Below, in pieces: positions 22,620-33,809 of a DNA stretch of 64,000 nucleotides (position 1 is the stretch's first letter; each line of letters starts with the position of its first letter). This stretch comes from Promerops cafer (lineage: Eukaryota; Chordata; Aves; Passeriformes; Nectariniidae), in NCBI GenBank assembly GCA_013398275.1, contig VZSE01001774.1:206144-270143 (forward strand). Reading direction: 5' to 3'. The notes below the pieces were generated by a model. It was not told the origin of the DNA and searched no databases. It worked only from the letters and a program-made list of their open reading frames with translations. Both the position numbers and the translations under genes were made by a program.

Positions 22620-23475
22620 CACAAAATCCAGGAATGGTTCGGGTGGAAGGAATCTTAAAGCTCATCCAGTTCCATCCCCTTCCATGGGCAGGGACGCCTT
22701 CAACTCTCCCAGGCTGCTCCAAGCCCCATCCAACCTGGCCTGGAACATTTCCAGGGATCCAGGGGCAGCCACAGCTGCTCTGGGCACCCTGTGGCAGGGC
22801 CTCACCCCCCTCACAGAGAGAAATTCCTTTCCAGTATCCCATCCAGCCCTGCCCTCTGGCAGTGGAAGCCATTCCCTGTGTCCTGTCCCTCCAGCCCTTG
22901 TCCCCAGTCCCTCTCCAGCTCTCCTGGAGCCCCTTTAGGCCCTGCAAGGGGCTCTGAGCTCTCCCTGGAGCCTTCTCTCCTCCAGGTGAGCACCCCCAGC
23001 TCTCCCAGCCTGGCTGCAGAGCAGAGGGGCTCCAGCCCTGGAGCATCTCCGTGGCCTCCTCTGGACCCTCTCCAGCAGCTCCACATCCTCCCTGATGTTG
23101 GGGGTTCTGGATTTGGATTCAGCTCCGCAGGTGGGGTCTCATCTGAGTGGGGCAGAGGGGCAGGGTTCCCCCTCCCCACACTGAGGGATGATCCCAGCAT
23201 GGGTTTTTCTCTCTGGCTGCACTCCCAGACCTCACAGCATCCCTCAGCTCAGCCTATGCCACCCCTGGGCTGCCACGATGACACAAATCCTCAAACACAG
23301 CCCAGGGGCTTTGGCTCTAAGCTCAGCCTTGCTGGAACAGCTGCTGCAGCTCAAGGACCTGTCGGAGTGGCTGAGCTGAGCCTCTGCTTTGCCAAAGCAG
23401 CTCCCAGCCCCCAGGGCAGCCCTGGAGTGTCCCCAGCCTCCCCTCACACAGTGGACTTTGGGGGCGCAGCACCAG
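22620..23475 (-). mobile_element. CR1 LINE, long 3' fragment (copy B1)
   Basis: A minus-strand CR1 copy of about 850 bases. The plus strand begins CCAGGAATGGTTCGGGTGG and runs to GGGGGCGCAGCACCAG. The part from about 22860 to 23475 is almost identical to the reverse complement of 32.16-32.7 kb; a 63-codon stretch translates identically in both. The outer ~320 bases are not the usual CR1 3' sequence but are shared by both copies. Confidence 0.93.
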
Positions 23476-24533
23476 CCATGCAAGGCCCAGCACTTGGGGT
23501 GACGGTGAGAAAAGCATCACAGCATTTGAAAGAGCCAAGAAATAATTAGATTTACAAAAATCTGAAAGCTTTAACTGAGTGCTACTAATTACAATATATT
23601 ATGGCAGGAGCAGGGGCACGGAAGGGCTCGGGGTATTTATAGACCCAGCGAACCCTGGGATCCAGGTGCCACGTTTTGACTCCGTACCACCTTCTCCGCT
23701 GGATTTTGTTGCTGCCCGAGGATTATTTTGGAAAGAGTTATTATTATCCCTGATGTATTGCTCTGCACTAGGGGGAACTCTCACTTTTCGCCGAGACAAT
23801 TACAGAACCCTCGCTGAGAGCCACTTCAAGGAATGGCAGCCTCTGCTCCAGCCCTGATTGCAGACAGACGGGGGATGTTGCTTTTCCAAGGGTTTGGCTG
23901 ATTAGGCACGGAGCTCCGTCTCCCCGTTACCTGCAGATGGGATTTTCGTCTGTATTAAATGAACAGTTTAAAGCCTCTTAATTATTACAGCAGCAGCTTG
24001 TGGTTTGCTGGGGTGGAGGTTTCTTTTTCAGCCTTTCTGGGAAGTTTTCATTTCCGTTTCCCGGTGCTTGCTGTTCTGGGAAGCAGCCGTGCAGGCACAC
24101 CAGGGCACGGATTTTGCTGCTCCTCTGTTTTGCTCTCCTCCAGCTCACTCCGTATTTTTCACATCCCTCACCCACCTTCCCAGGCTGATACAGGCCTATC
24201 AAGACTATAATCAGAATCAAGTCAATTAAGGACAGGATTAGACTGAGGGGAGGTTAATAGGACTGTGACAACAGGGCATTTATTCACGGGGCTTTCCCTT
24301 CCACCCTTCACTGTCCAAGTCTATTTTCCCCAGCCCATCAAATCCAGTTAATGCTTCACCAGGCACACTGTGAGCTCTGCAAGGAAAAACTGTCTGGAAA
24401 ATTAAAAAAAACACCCACCCCAAAAAGGGCTATCTGGACCCAACAACCCCTCATGATGACACTGCCCCCACCCTGCCATGTGCAGCTGGTGACACCCTGG
24501 GAAATCAGGGTTTCTGCTCCCTCAAAACCCATT
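23476..24533. promoter_or_regulatory. Unique AT-leaning stretch with ATTA motifs
   Basis: No gene is recognised. Sequence blocks at 23560-23610 (GTGCTACTAATTACAATATA), 23975-23995 (CTTAATTATTACAGC) and 24180-24250 (CAGAATCAAGTCAATTAAGG) look like unique, motif-rich islands. Regulatory function is inferred only from motifs. Confidence 0.18.
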
Positions 24534-25508
24534 TCACCTCTTCCTTTGCCCTTCTTTTTGCATCCCCTTCTGCCCTTCCTCTCCAAAAGACTTGGAGAAG
24601 AAAAGGAAAATCACCATTTTGAGGTCCAGCACATGTGGACATGCAGCAGCCTCCCCTTTCCGGGTGGTGGATCCCAGGACACCGGGAGCACGGAACATCC
24701 TGCATGAACCGGCCGGGAATTTCACCCCTCTGCCCCAAGCCAAGCAGGGTTTTATTTCTGGGTGATTTTGCCACACAATTCCATGGAGACAACCATCCAA
24801 GTGCTCTCCAAGCTTTGCCTTCCCATCATGATTGCTCCAAGGATATGTCTCCTCCCTGAGCAGCTTCTCCAGCTTCTTCAGCTGTCCGCGAGGGACCAGC
24901 AGGACAAACTCGTGGCTGCTGAGAGCACACATGGTTTCCTCTCCCTGGGTAAGGACAGAAATGCCAGGAAATACCAGGGAGAATTTGTGGGTGAGAGCAG
25001 CTGAGGGTTTGTGGAGTTCTTGTTGGAGTTCTTGGTGTGGACAACGAGCCCGCCTGGAAGTGGGAATAACCCCTGATTTACAGAGCACCTTGAGGAGAGC
25101 TGGGAGTGGAGGGGAGGGGACTCTCTCCTCAGATTCCAGTCTCTTTTTGCTGTTGCCACTGTGATTTTCCCAGCTTGTTGTGCTGAGGACTGACCTGGGT
25201 TTGGTGGTACCGGCTGCCTGCTCCAGCTGGGAACATCTGCCAATCCCATGGGGAATGGCTCTTTTCTTGGCTCTCCAGGTCAGTGTCCCAGCACCCAGGG
25301 CCATCATGGTGGGCATGGTACAAGCCATGGGAATAAAAGGATGGTGCCCAAATCCCAAAGACTGTAAAGTAGCAACACAGCCAGTGTGAAGCCTGGGAAA
25401 TGTCCCAGACTTGTCAGGAAATACCTGTTTTGTGGGAGAGGGGGTTTGGGCTATGACACATTTAACAATCCTGAACAATTTCAGATCACTGGCTCCCGCC
25501 CCAAGCAT
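24534..25508 (-). other. 324-codon open frame, unrecognised
   Basis: This is the longest gap-free, repeat-free open frame in the window. It runs on the minus strand from ATG near 25508. I recognise no domain, signal peptide or membrane span. One part, LSSHEFVLLVPRGQLKKLEK, uses CTG, AAG and GAG codons and starts after a good splice-acceptor-like TTTCTGTCCTTACCCAG (AG at 24945-24946). The plus strand over the same bases has a possible 67-base exon (24882-24948) ending at a GTAAGG donor. A frame this long is uncommon by chance at this composition but not impossible. I treat it as an uncertain candidate. Confidence 0.15.
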
Positions 25509-27039
25509 TTATTGGCTTAACCATCCAAATATATTACTTTTTTGGGGGATCCTTGGACCTCCATGTCCATGTGTGCTGGTTCCACATTCCCCTGGGGTTT
25601 GTCAGAGGGACCAGATCTGGTCTTGGTGAATGCAAGCAATGGTGGGAAAATTGATTAATGTACATACAAAACTATTCTGAATAAATTACTCCTATAAATA
25701 GTCCTAAATAAATGCTCCCCATGCCATGATTGCATCTGCAAGTTATACATAAATAATAATATAGTAACAACAACAACAACACTAATAATAATTAATAATA
25801 AAAATAATAGCTTATTCTGTGAATAAAAAATTGTGCATTTAATGCTGGAATGAATAATTTCCCCAGAGTTTGCCCAATCCTTCATTTTCAGTTCATCTAT
25901 AATTTGGATTTCCAAAAAATCTTTTGGAAATGAGTTCCACAGTTCAACAATTATTTTCTTTAAACCTACCCCTTGCTAATTTTATCCAGTGCCAATTGCA
26001 TTTGAAATGGAAACTTGCAGAAATGAGGATTATAATTTTCTCCTCTCTACCCCATCCCTGCTTTGTAAACTTCCATCAAACCCTCCTTTGGCTGCTTTTT
26101 CTTTTTCTGAGGAAAGAAACCCAAGTTATTTAATCTCCCTCGGAATGAAACATTTTGTGCCTTTGCTGGTTGTACCCAGGAGGAATTGATTTCATTAAGC
26201 AGTAAAAGTTCGTTTGTCTGGTTTAGCTTAATTCACTTTCTAGACACAGGAAGGCACTCACCCAGGTGGGGCGAGAGCCACAGGAATTCCTGCTTGGTTA
26301 CCTTGAATTCCCTCTTTTCCTACTAAAAGTCTGGAATATAAAGCTGATATCCTGAACATGAAGGATTATGGGCTTAGGTTTTGCAAAACTTCCCAAGATT
26401 TGACGATCCCACAAGTTTTACAGTGGACTTTGCTGCAGGTTCTGTGTTGGGCAGGGTGGGAAGCAACACCCAAAGCCATCCCAAGGTCTCCATGTGGTCC
26501 TGGGCGTGGGGATTTTAACTGAACCCAGGAGAACTTGAAAGGAAAGCGGAGGTGTGGAGGCTGGGGAACCACTCTGGAAACACCCATCTTGTTAAGGTGC
26601 TGCAGTTGGAGAGTTTCTTCTCCTTTCTGTGCTCATGTTCATGGGAGAAAGTTCCCCATGGAGAGAAAATGCTGGAAAGAAACCAGAGCTACTTTCCTGA
26701 GAGCCTTGGAGGACTTGGATTTTGGAAAAAAATAATCTCGTTATTTTCCCATTTCTTCCAGCCTCTGCGTAGGTGTGCTCAAAACAACCTCAAAATGCTG
26801 CTGACCTTCGCTGAGTGTCAGGGATGGATTCCTACCCACTCCATGCTGGGAAAAGAGCAACAAAATGCATCAAACCCCACTTCAAACCTTCCCAGAGTCT
26901 CAATTCGTTTATCCCCATCACCTTCCCAGGGGCCGCCTAATCCTCCTGCAGCCCAGGGCCGGTGTCACCTCTCAGGGGAGAGCCTCGCCCTCTCCCAGAC
27001 CTTTTGTGGGAAGAGGCACCATGATCCAATTTCCTCCTA
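25509..27039. other. Unique non-coding stretch
   Basis: No gene is recognised. It contains the AT-rich simple repeat at 25745-25812. Confidence 0.4.
25745..25812. repeat. AAT/AAC trinucleotide-rich simple repeat
   Basis: The stretch mixes AAT and AAC triplets (AATAATAATATAG, AACAACAACAACAAC, ACTAATAATAATTAATAAT). Low complexity; likely polymorphic. Confidence 0.9.
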
Positions 27040-27350
27040 ATTGCACTAACAAGGATGAATTAGGACTTTCATCAACAGGGGCGAGCGATCAGTTCGGAGT
27101 CAGCCATGGGCGACGGAGCCAGAGATTAAACAAAACTATCATGTTAATGTCTAATAATACAACAGCAAGTGGAAATTAAGCACAAGACAAATCTGCTGCG
27201 CCGGCGACATTGGAGAGTTTGTTCTTTAAACACAACGTTATTTTAAAGGCAATGCTATTATTAGGGCCATCTAACTTAATTTTGGAGGCATAATAGAAAA
27301 GTAAATGTGCCGCAGTTGCACTTTATGTGCAATTTCGAAAACAAACCCAA
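27040..27350. promoter_or_regulatory. Non-repetitive AT-rich island, possible enhancer
   Basis: Unique DNA with GATTAAACAAAACTATC, CTAATAATACAACAGC, GTTCTTTAAACACAACG and GGCCATCTAACTTAATTTTG, carrying scattered CpGs (CTGCGCCGGCGAC) inside otherwise AT-rich sequence. CpGs retained in an AT-rich context can mark constrained sequence. Conservation is untested here. Confidence 0.25.
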
Positions 27351-28820
27351 AGTGAGGGAGAACGCGGCGTGGGACTGAAATAGCCACTCCAGCTAAATTC
27401 CTCTTTGATATACGTTAATTATCTCCAGCAGGGAACGGACAATTTCATTTGGAGCAGTCGGCTGGATGCTCCCCGCAACGGGAGCCAGTCCCTTGATGTG
27501 CCATAAAAACAGTGGAAGCATCAACAGCCCCCCCTCCATGCCCCTGGAAAATCCAGAGGTGTTTAACCCCTGTCTTGCCATCACCTTGATGTGAGGTGGG
27601 TGGATTTGCCCCACATTCCTCACCTAGAGCAGCCCATTTATTTGATGAGACTGGAACATTTTCCTGCTTTGATCAGTGGGAAAATATTTCCCTCTAGATC
27701 CATGGGGTTTGTCCCCCCTAAAAATGCCTGAGCAAAGCTTTCCTTGAGCTTTCCTGCAGTGCTGAGAACTCCCCCTGTGCCTGTGCCATGTGATCTTGGG
27801 ATTGATCGAGGGTAAAGTGATGCAATCCAATTCCCCTGCACGCATTCTGTTTTTTCCAGCGGTGATATCATTTTTCCCTTTTATTAAGTTGCATAAAAAT
27901 GGCATCTTAGTGCTCGAACATCTCATCCTGCACTTAAGGGAATGTTTTAGAAGAGCACCAGCACTGAAAGCTTTCCTTCTTTATTAATCTGGGACATTGC
28001 CCTGTGTTTTATGGCAAACAGGGAAGTAGACAAGGTTGGAATGGTTGTGTAGTGCTGCTCAGATCTCCTCTTCTGGGGTTTCTCCTTTTTGCTGGGTGTC
28101 ACCTCCCCCAAACGCCAGGGATGGGTTCACAGTGGTGAAAATCTGGCACTGGGGGGGCACTTTTGGCTGCTGATGTTTGAGAAGGGGACGATTTGTGCCT
28201 CCTGAGCATCAGACGAGCAGAGCATTGCACAAAAATCACATTGAGAGCCATCTCCTGCCCGGCCCCTTCCTGAGCCTGCTCTGAGGGTCTCAGGCTGAGC
28301 CTAAAATAGCTAAAAAGAGGAATTTTTTAGAGTGCTTCCCAAGCCATCCTTTCTATCTCATTGAAGCTGCAATTCCTTCCCCGCCGGCCGGGGCATTCAG
28401 CGCATATTCAGTGCAATATGAAATTCCTGCTCAGAACCCCCCAGAGAGGCTCCTATCAACTGTCCTTTAAATAGAATTAAAATTGACTCGAGACAGATCT
28501 GCAAACCTATTGAATTACTCAGTCCACCAGCGAGCCCAGGCTGGCCCTGCAGGAAGAGATAAAACCGCCCGGAGCAGAAATGAGTGGACATGATGGACAT
28601 GAGGACATTACATCAGGGACCTCTCAGGATGGACTCGCAAAAATGTGTGACCTGGGCAGCAGATAGAAACCAGAGCCCCAAAGTGGGGGTTGCAGGAGTT
28701 TTGGGGGGCAATGGGTGAGGGGCAGGAAGAGGGAGTGAGATGCCCCATGGCAAGGGGGTGACTTGAGGAAAAATGCAGAACCTGTTCATGCCCAGGTTCT
28801 CCCTCCCCAGCACCAAATAA
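27351..28820. other. Unique non-coding stretch
   Basis: No gene or recognised repeat. Confidence 0.4.
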
Positions 28821-28858
28821 CAGAATCACAGAAGGATTTGGATTGGAAAGGAGCTGAA
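28821..28858 (-). mobile_element. Short CR1-like 3' tail
   Basis: CAGAATCACAGAAGGATTTG then GATTGGAAAGG resembles the terminal ~35 bases of a minus-strand CR1. It directly precedes the CR1-linked segment at 28859, so on the minus strand the order is CR1, segment, CR1-like tail. Confidence 0.5.
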
Positions 28859-29064
28859 TTTCTCCTCACCCAGGTGTTGGGTGGCTGAAGAGATTCCCCA
28901 CATTTGCTGGGATTTTGCTGCCAGTGGATGGAATCAGTGAGTGGAGATGGAAGAGGATGGAACATGTGACCCATTGCGTCTGCCTGGAGCTGCCGGGGAG
29001 GCTTTGCTGCCCAAGAGTTTGGGGTGAGAGGCTCATTTGCAAATCTGCATTTACATTTGCAAAT
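28859..29064 (-). repeat. CR1-linked 3' flank segment, copy 2
   Basis: Reverse-orientation counterpart of 20616-20842. It contains GTTGGGTGGCTGAAGAGATT and ends with two ATTTGCAAAT-type blocks abutting the CR1 3' end. It has one fewer copy of the ATTTGCAAAT block spacing than copy 1. Confidence 0.85.
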
Positions 29065-29466
29065 CACAGAATCCCAGAATGGTTTGGGTTGGAAAGGACC
29101 TTAGAGATCTTTCAATTCCAATCCCCTGCCACGGGCAGGGGCACCTTCCACTCTCCCAGGGGGCTCCAAGCCCTGTCCAGCCTGGCCTTGGGCACTCCCA
29201 GGGATCCAGGGGCAGCCACAGCTGCTCTGGGCACCCTGTGCCAGGGCCTCCCCACCCTCGCAGGGAACAATTCCTAATTCCCAATATCCCATCCATCCCT
29301 GCCCTCTGGCAGTGGGAGCCATTCCCTGTGTCCTGTCCCTCCACCCCTTGTCCCCAGTCCCTCTCCAGCTCTACTGGAGCCCCTTTAGGCCCTGCCAGGG
29401 GCTCTGAGCTCTCCCTGGAGCCTTCTCCTCTCCAGGTGAGCACCCCCAGCTCTGCCAGGCTGGCTC
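29065..29466 (-). mobile_element. CR1 LINE, 3' fragment (copy A2)
   Basis: A minus-strand CR1 3' end of about 400 bases, same subfamily as 20.14 kb. Its 5' truncation (near GCCAGGCTGGCT) is at a different point from copy A1. Different truncation with the same 3' flank is the key observation for the paired-copy finding. Confidence 0.95.
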
Positions 29467-29510
29467 TGTAGGAAGGCATCACACCCTGAGCTCCACACCA
29501 AAATAATCAC
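29467..29510. other. Short spacer between CR1 copies
   Basis: Unique 44-base spacer containing CACACCAAAATAATCACAG. It resembles the CACCAAATAACAG found at the other side of the CR1/segment unit (28811-28823), but it is not placed exactly at the ends. Confidence 0.3.
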
Positions 29511-29798
29511 AGAATTGTGGAATATCCTGAGCTGGAAGAGACCCACCAGGATCATCCAGTCCAGCTCCTGACCCTGCCTAAGTCAATCCCACCCTGTGTC
29601 TGGCAGTGCTGTCCTGGAGCTCTGGCAGCCTCGGGGCCGTGCCCGTTCCCTGGGGAGCCTGGGCAGTGCCCAGCACCCTCTGGGGGAGAACCTTTCCTGA
29701 GATCCAAAATAACCTCCCCCCAGCACAACTCCAGGCCATTCCCTCAGGTCCTGTCCCTGAACACAGAGGGAACAGCTCAGGGTCTGCCCCTTCTCTTC
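29511..29798 (-). mobile_element. CR1 LINE, 3' fragment of GATATTCC-type subfamily
   Basis: The plus strand reads GTGGAATATCCTGAGCTGG, then CACCAGGATCATCCAGTCC and CCAGCACCCTCTGGGGGAGA, the reverse complement of the CR1 type seen at 2.5-3.0 kb. 5'-truncated; no intact frame. Confidence 0.9.
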
Positions 29799-32163
29799 CC
29801 CAGTGTGGCATGAAGAGAAAAAGGCAGGAGCTGCTCACAAAGCTGTCCCCCTCCCTCAGCCACGCTGCAGGAGCTGGGAAGTGCCCGGGATTGCTCAGGA
29901 ATGCTTTTGAGCTCTGCCTGGTGTGGATGCACATCGTGGCTCTGCATCCAGGGCCTGTCTCTGGGCCACCTAATGGGCTCCACTGGGAGCCTGGCCCACG
30001 CTCCACAAATCAGCAAACCTGGAAACTCACCAGTGCTCCAGGCACCAGTGGCATTTTAAAGACCTTTATCATGAGTGGAATTAACAGGATACATCCCTCC
30101 GGAACCTGTTAGCTATTTTATTCAGACCCCCACTGACAAAAACCAAATACTGTGCATTTATTTTGTTTGGAAACAAATTCTCTTTAGGGCATTGGTGCAG
30201 TTCAAGGCTGTGGGATTCCAGGGGACAACAGGAAACATTTCATCAACTTCTCTCACTGGTGGAGGGCAAGATGTATGGGTCACTTGGTAGGGTGAAAATG
30301 AATAATTCCAGGCATGGATAACCTCTTCTTCCCAGGCTATCCCTGCCCTGGGAAGCAACATCAGGAAGCTCCCATTGATTTGGGGCTGGATGCTGTGGCA
30401 GGGAAGCACTAGGGGAGCACTGGGATATATAAGAGTGTGTTTTGGTCACCCGGCTGGAATATTTCTTATTCTCCTCTCCTTGGTGCACAGGTTTGCTCAG
30501 GATATGATCTCCTTGGTGTCCAAACGTGAGGAAATGCTGGCAGAGCTTGGGAGCACCCCTGATTTATACCTGCGTGTGAGCCCAGCTCACCCCAGCCCAG
30601 CCACGGCTATTATTAGCTGACAGACTTTAAAGAAAAGCTCCATAAATCTCCCCTTGTGCCATAAGTACATTCCTGCCTTGGGAGACCACAGAGAAGCTCA
30701 TTATCCCACATCCTGAGAGAGAGGCATGTGTCATTCGCAGTGACACTCCGAGCATCCTCAGGTTACCTCTCGGGCCGGGCCTGGGGAGCTTTTGCTGCAG
30801 TTGAAGAGAGTCGGATTCTTGCTCAGGGCAGAGGAAGGGAAAATGTGCTGTTTTGGCAAGGCAGGAGCCCAGGAAATGGGATTCCTGGCTTCCATTCCCT
30901 TCTGCCTGGCCACAGCAGGGAAATACAAACAATAATTAGAGGGGAAAAAGGTGTGGGGGGTTGGATTTAAGGGCTGCTGTGAGCTGGTGTCAGGTGGGAC
31001 TCTGGTCTGAAGGACAGTTTGTTCCCAGGGTTTTCCTGCAGTGAAAAAAATAAGAAAAAATAAAAAGGGAGAGGTTTTTGTCTGAATATGGGTCTGGTGC
31101 AGTGTCTGATGATGCTCCATGGACCTGGGAACTTCATTCACCTCTGGTGCAAGTGCCTCTGGCTTTTCCTCATGGATGGAAACAGCTGGATGAAAAGGAC
31201 TCCCTCAGCTCAACCATTCCAAACCACCAGACCTGACGTGAGTTTTCCAATTCAAACTGACCCCAGACCTCCACAAAGTTTTCCAGTGTGGTTTTTTGGT
31301 ACCAAAGGCTTCCAGAGCTTCTCCTCCAGGTGCCAGGCACAGCTATGGCTCTCCATTAAGGAGCAGCAGTTGCTGGTGTCCAAACCAGTTTCCCAGATTG
31401 AGAACTCTCCAGGTGTTGGATAAGCTGTAATAGTCTCTTGTTGTAAGAGCACCCCGCTGACACAGGCTCTGATTTGAAAGGAGTAGGAGCAGAATTAAAT
31501 TCCTTTGGTTGAAATCTGTCCATTATTCTCAGGCATTGGATTGCAGCAGCAGAAAAAACCCCACTCTGGAAGCAATAAAGTGCTCACTGTGGAGAGCCCT
31601 GAAGTGTCGTGTGCTGGGTGTTGGGAGAAATCACACGAGGCAGCTTCGAAACCACAGCAGCTCTGGGACCTGGGGCTTACAAGAGGGCTTTTTTCCCCAA
31701 GGAAAGACACAATCCTGGAAAAAAGTGTGTGGGCTGGAGAGCAGGGAGGGAGCACTGAATTGGATCCATGTTGCCTGAAGCCCTCCCGATGCAGAACCAG
31801 TCCCTCAGTGCTTGGCTCAGGGAAGTCACTTCAGGACACGTTTTTAATATAGTTGGAAGCCTAAAGGTTCAGCCAGGTGCCTCGGGGGATTTGCAATAGC
31901 ATCTAAGAGCTGCAATTCTTTGAAATCCTACAAAATGCGTGAGGAACTAGCTGAAGTTGAGGGAGAAGGACAGAGTGGAAGTGAAGCAGGGTGTTGCATG
32001 GCTTTCGCAGGGGAGGACCAAAGCAGCTATGCTCCAAAATACCCTGGAGTTTCTAGCTTTTCATGCCAAAAAGATTGAAAAGAGGGTTTTCTTTCTGAAA
32101 AGAGGGTTTTCTTCCTGAAAAGCATGGAGATGCTCTGAGGGCTGGAGCCCCTCTACTCTGGAT
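29799..32163. other. Unique non-coding stretch
   Basis: No gene is recognised. At 30055-30180 an island with GACCTTTATCATGAGTGG and CTGTTAGCTATTTTATTC looks unique and motif-rich but unproven. A 20-base direct duplication of GAAAAGAGGGTTTTCTT lies at 32077-32118. Confidence 0.35.
32077..32118. repeat. Small direct duplication
   Basis: GAAAAGAGGGTTTTCTT occurs twice, about 20 bases apart start to start. It lies just before a CR1 copy. Confidence 0.8.
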
Positions 32164-32905
32164 CCAGAGCTGGTGCTGCGCCCCCAAAGTCCACTGTGTG
32201 AGGGGAGGCTGGGGACACTCCAGGGCTGCCCTGGGGGCTGGGAGCTGCTTTGGCAAAGCAGAGGCTCAGCTCAGCCACTCCGACAGGTCCTTGAGCTGCA
32301 GCAGCTGTTCCAGCAAGGCTGAGCTTAGAGCCAAAGCCCCTGGGCTGTGTTTGAGGATTTGTGTCATCGTGGCAGCCCAGGGGTGGCATAGGCTGAGCTG
32401 AGGGATGCTGTGAGGTCTGGGAGTGCAGCCAGAGAGAAAAACCCATGCTGGGATCATCCCTCAGTGTGGGGAGGGGGAACCCTGCCCCTCTGCCCCACTC
32501 AGATGAGACCCCACCTGCAGAGCTGAATCCAAATCCAGAACCCCCAACATCAGGGAGGATGTGGAGCTGCTGGAGAGGGTCCAGAGGAGGCCACGGAGAT
32601 GCTCCAGGGCTGGAGTCCCTCTGCTCTGCAGCCAGGCTGGGAGAGCTGGGGGTGCTCACCTGGAGAGGAGAAGGCTCCAGGGAGAGCTCAGAGCCCCTTG
32701 CAGGGCCTAAAGGGGCTCCAGGAGAGCTGGAGAGGGACTGGGGACAAGGGCTGGAGGGACAGGACACAGGGAATGGCTCCCACTGCCAGAGGGCAGGGCT
32801 AGATGGGATATTGGGCAGGAATTTCTGTCTGTGGGGGCATGGAATGGGATGATCTCTAAGGTGCCTTCCAACCCAAACCATTCTGGGATTCCATGATTCT
32901 GTTCT
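32164..32905 (+). mobile_element. CR1 LINE, long 3' fragment (copy B2)
   Basis: A sense-strand CR1 of about 740 bases, from CTGGTGCTGCGCCCCCAAAG to CATTCTGGGATTCCATGATT. Its 5' ~600 bases are nearly identical (about one difference per several hundred bases by eye) to the minus-strand copy at 22.86-23.48 kb. Relative to that copy it lacks about 140 bases near the 3' end, between GGGCAGGAATTTCTGTCTG and GGGGCATGGAATGGG. Confidence 0.93.
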
Positions 32906-33090
32906 GTTCTCACCCTCCCATCCTTGCCCAGCTGCCCATCAGCCCCTGTCCCATCCCTGCTGGCAAGGGAAGGCTCTCCCTTCTCCAGAGCTGCTGAATC
33001 CCTTTATTAAGATGCCTCTGGAATCGATGCCCTTTCCTCTCCCTCTCCTGCCACTGCCCTGATCTTGGTGTCAGCTGCAGACTCTATCGG
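32906..33090. other. Spacer between CR1 copies
   Basis: Unrecognised sequence of about 185 bases, possibly part of the older element that follows. Confidence 0.3.
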
Positions 33091-33715
33091 GGTGATGGGA
33101 TGTTTTATTCCAGGTCATTGATAGAAATGTCAGCTGGAGCCAGCCAGCCCTGGCACCAGCAGGAGCATAAGACTCTGTTGATTCCCACTCCAAGAGGTGC
33201 CTTTTGGAAGTTGTCAACCAGGCAGGTTTTAATCCATCTAATTTCTGCCACGGTGATTTCCTGCCCTCCCAGTTTCTTAATCAAGATGACATGCAGGACC
33301 CAACCTTGCCGGAGCTCAAGTACGTTGTGCTGACAACGTCACCTTTATCAGCCCAAATTTATAACCTCATCAAAAAAAGATATCAACTTAGCTGGGCAAG
33401 ATTTATTTTCCATAAATCCTTGTTGATTGTCATCTTTTATGTTATTCCCTTTAATTCCTTATTAAACAAGTCCCGTAGCCGACATCCCATTATTTCACCC
33501 AAAATCAATGTCAGGCTGACAGGGCTGTAATTACACAGGTCATCTTGTTTATCCTTCCCACATATTGGCACAACACTCGTTTTCTTTCGGCTTTCTGGAT
33601 CTCTCCCAGTGCTCAAGGGTTTATTGGAGATCAGTATCGCAGGCAGACCTGTGTCTGACTGGGTGGCACAGGCAGGGATGGCATGATTCTGCATCCCATG
33701 TGGAGATCTCATGAT
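33091..33715 (-). mobile_element. Old CR1-like LINE reverse-transcriptase fragment
   Basis: The minus-strand translation contains decayed LINE reverse-transcriptase landmarks. One is VVPICGKDKQDDLCNYSPVS followed by LTLILGEIM, matching the N-terminal fingers block of CR1-type RT. Nearer 33100 a QGWLAPADISINDL-like stretch matches the catalytic-domain entry block of the family. Stops and frame breaks separate the blocks, so the element is long dead. It is clearly older than the 3'-end copies nearby. Confidence 0.8.
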
Positions 33716-33809
33716 TAATCAGAATTCTGAGATGTTTCAACTCTATCCTGATGGAATTTAAACCTTTTTTTTTACAAGTGGAGGAAAGTGTTCACACCCA
33801 CCTTGGGCT
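33716..33809. other. Spacer between mobile elements
   Basis: Unique sequence with a short T run; no feature recognised. Confidence 0.3.

Noticed and set aside
22791..23549. 252-codon frame, with 242-codon counterpart at 32153-32881
   Set aside because: Shared because the CR1 copies are near-identical; it lies over the CR1 3' untranslated-type region and a shared atypical segment, with no RT or endonuclease motif.
20140..32905. One large palindrome made of the CR1 pairs
   Set aside because: The order is A+, B-, A-, B+, not the mirror order a palindrome needs, so the copies are not explained by a single inverted duplication.
33437..33712. 91-codon frame as a host gene
   Set aside because: Its VVPICGKDKQDDLCNYSPVS block is LINE reverse transcriptase, so it belongs to a dead CR1-like element.
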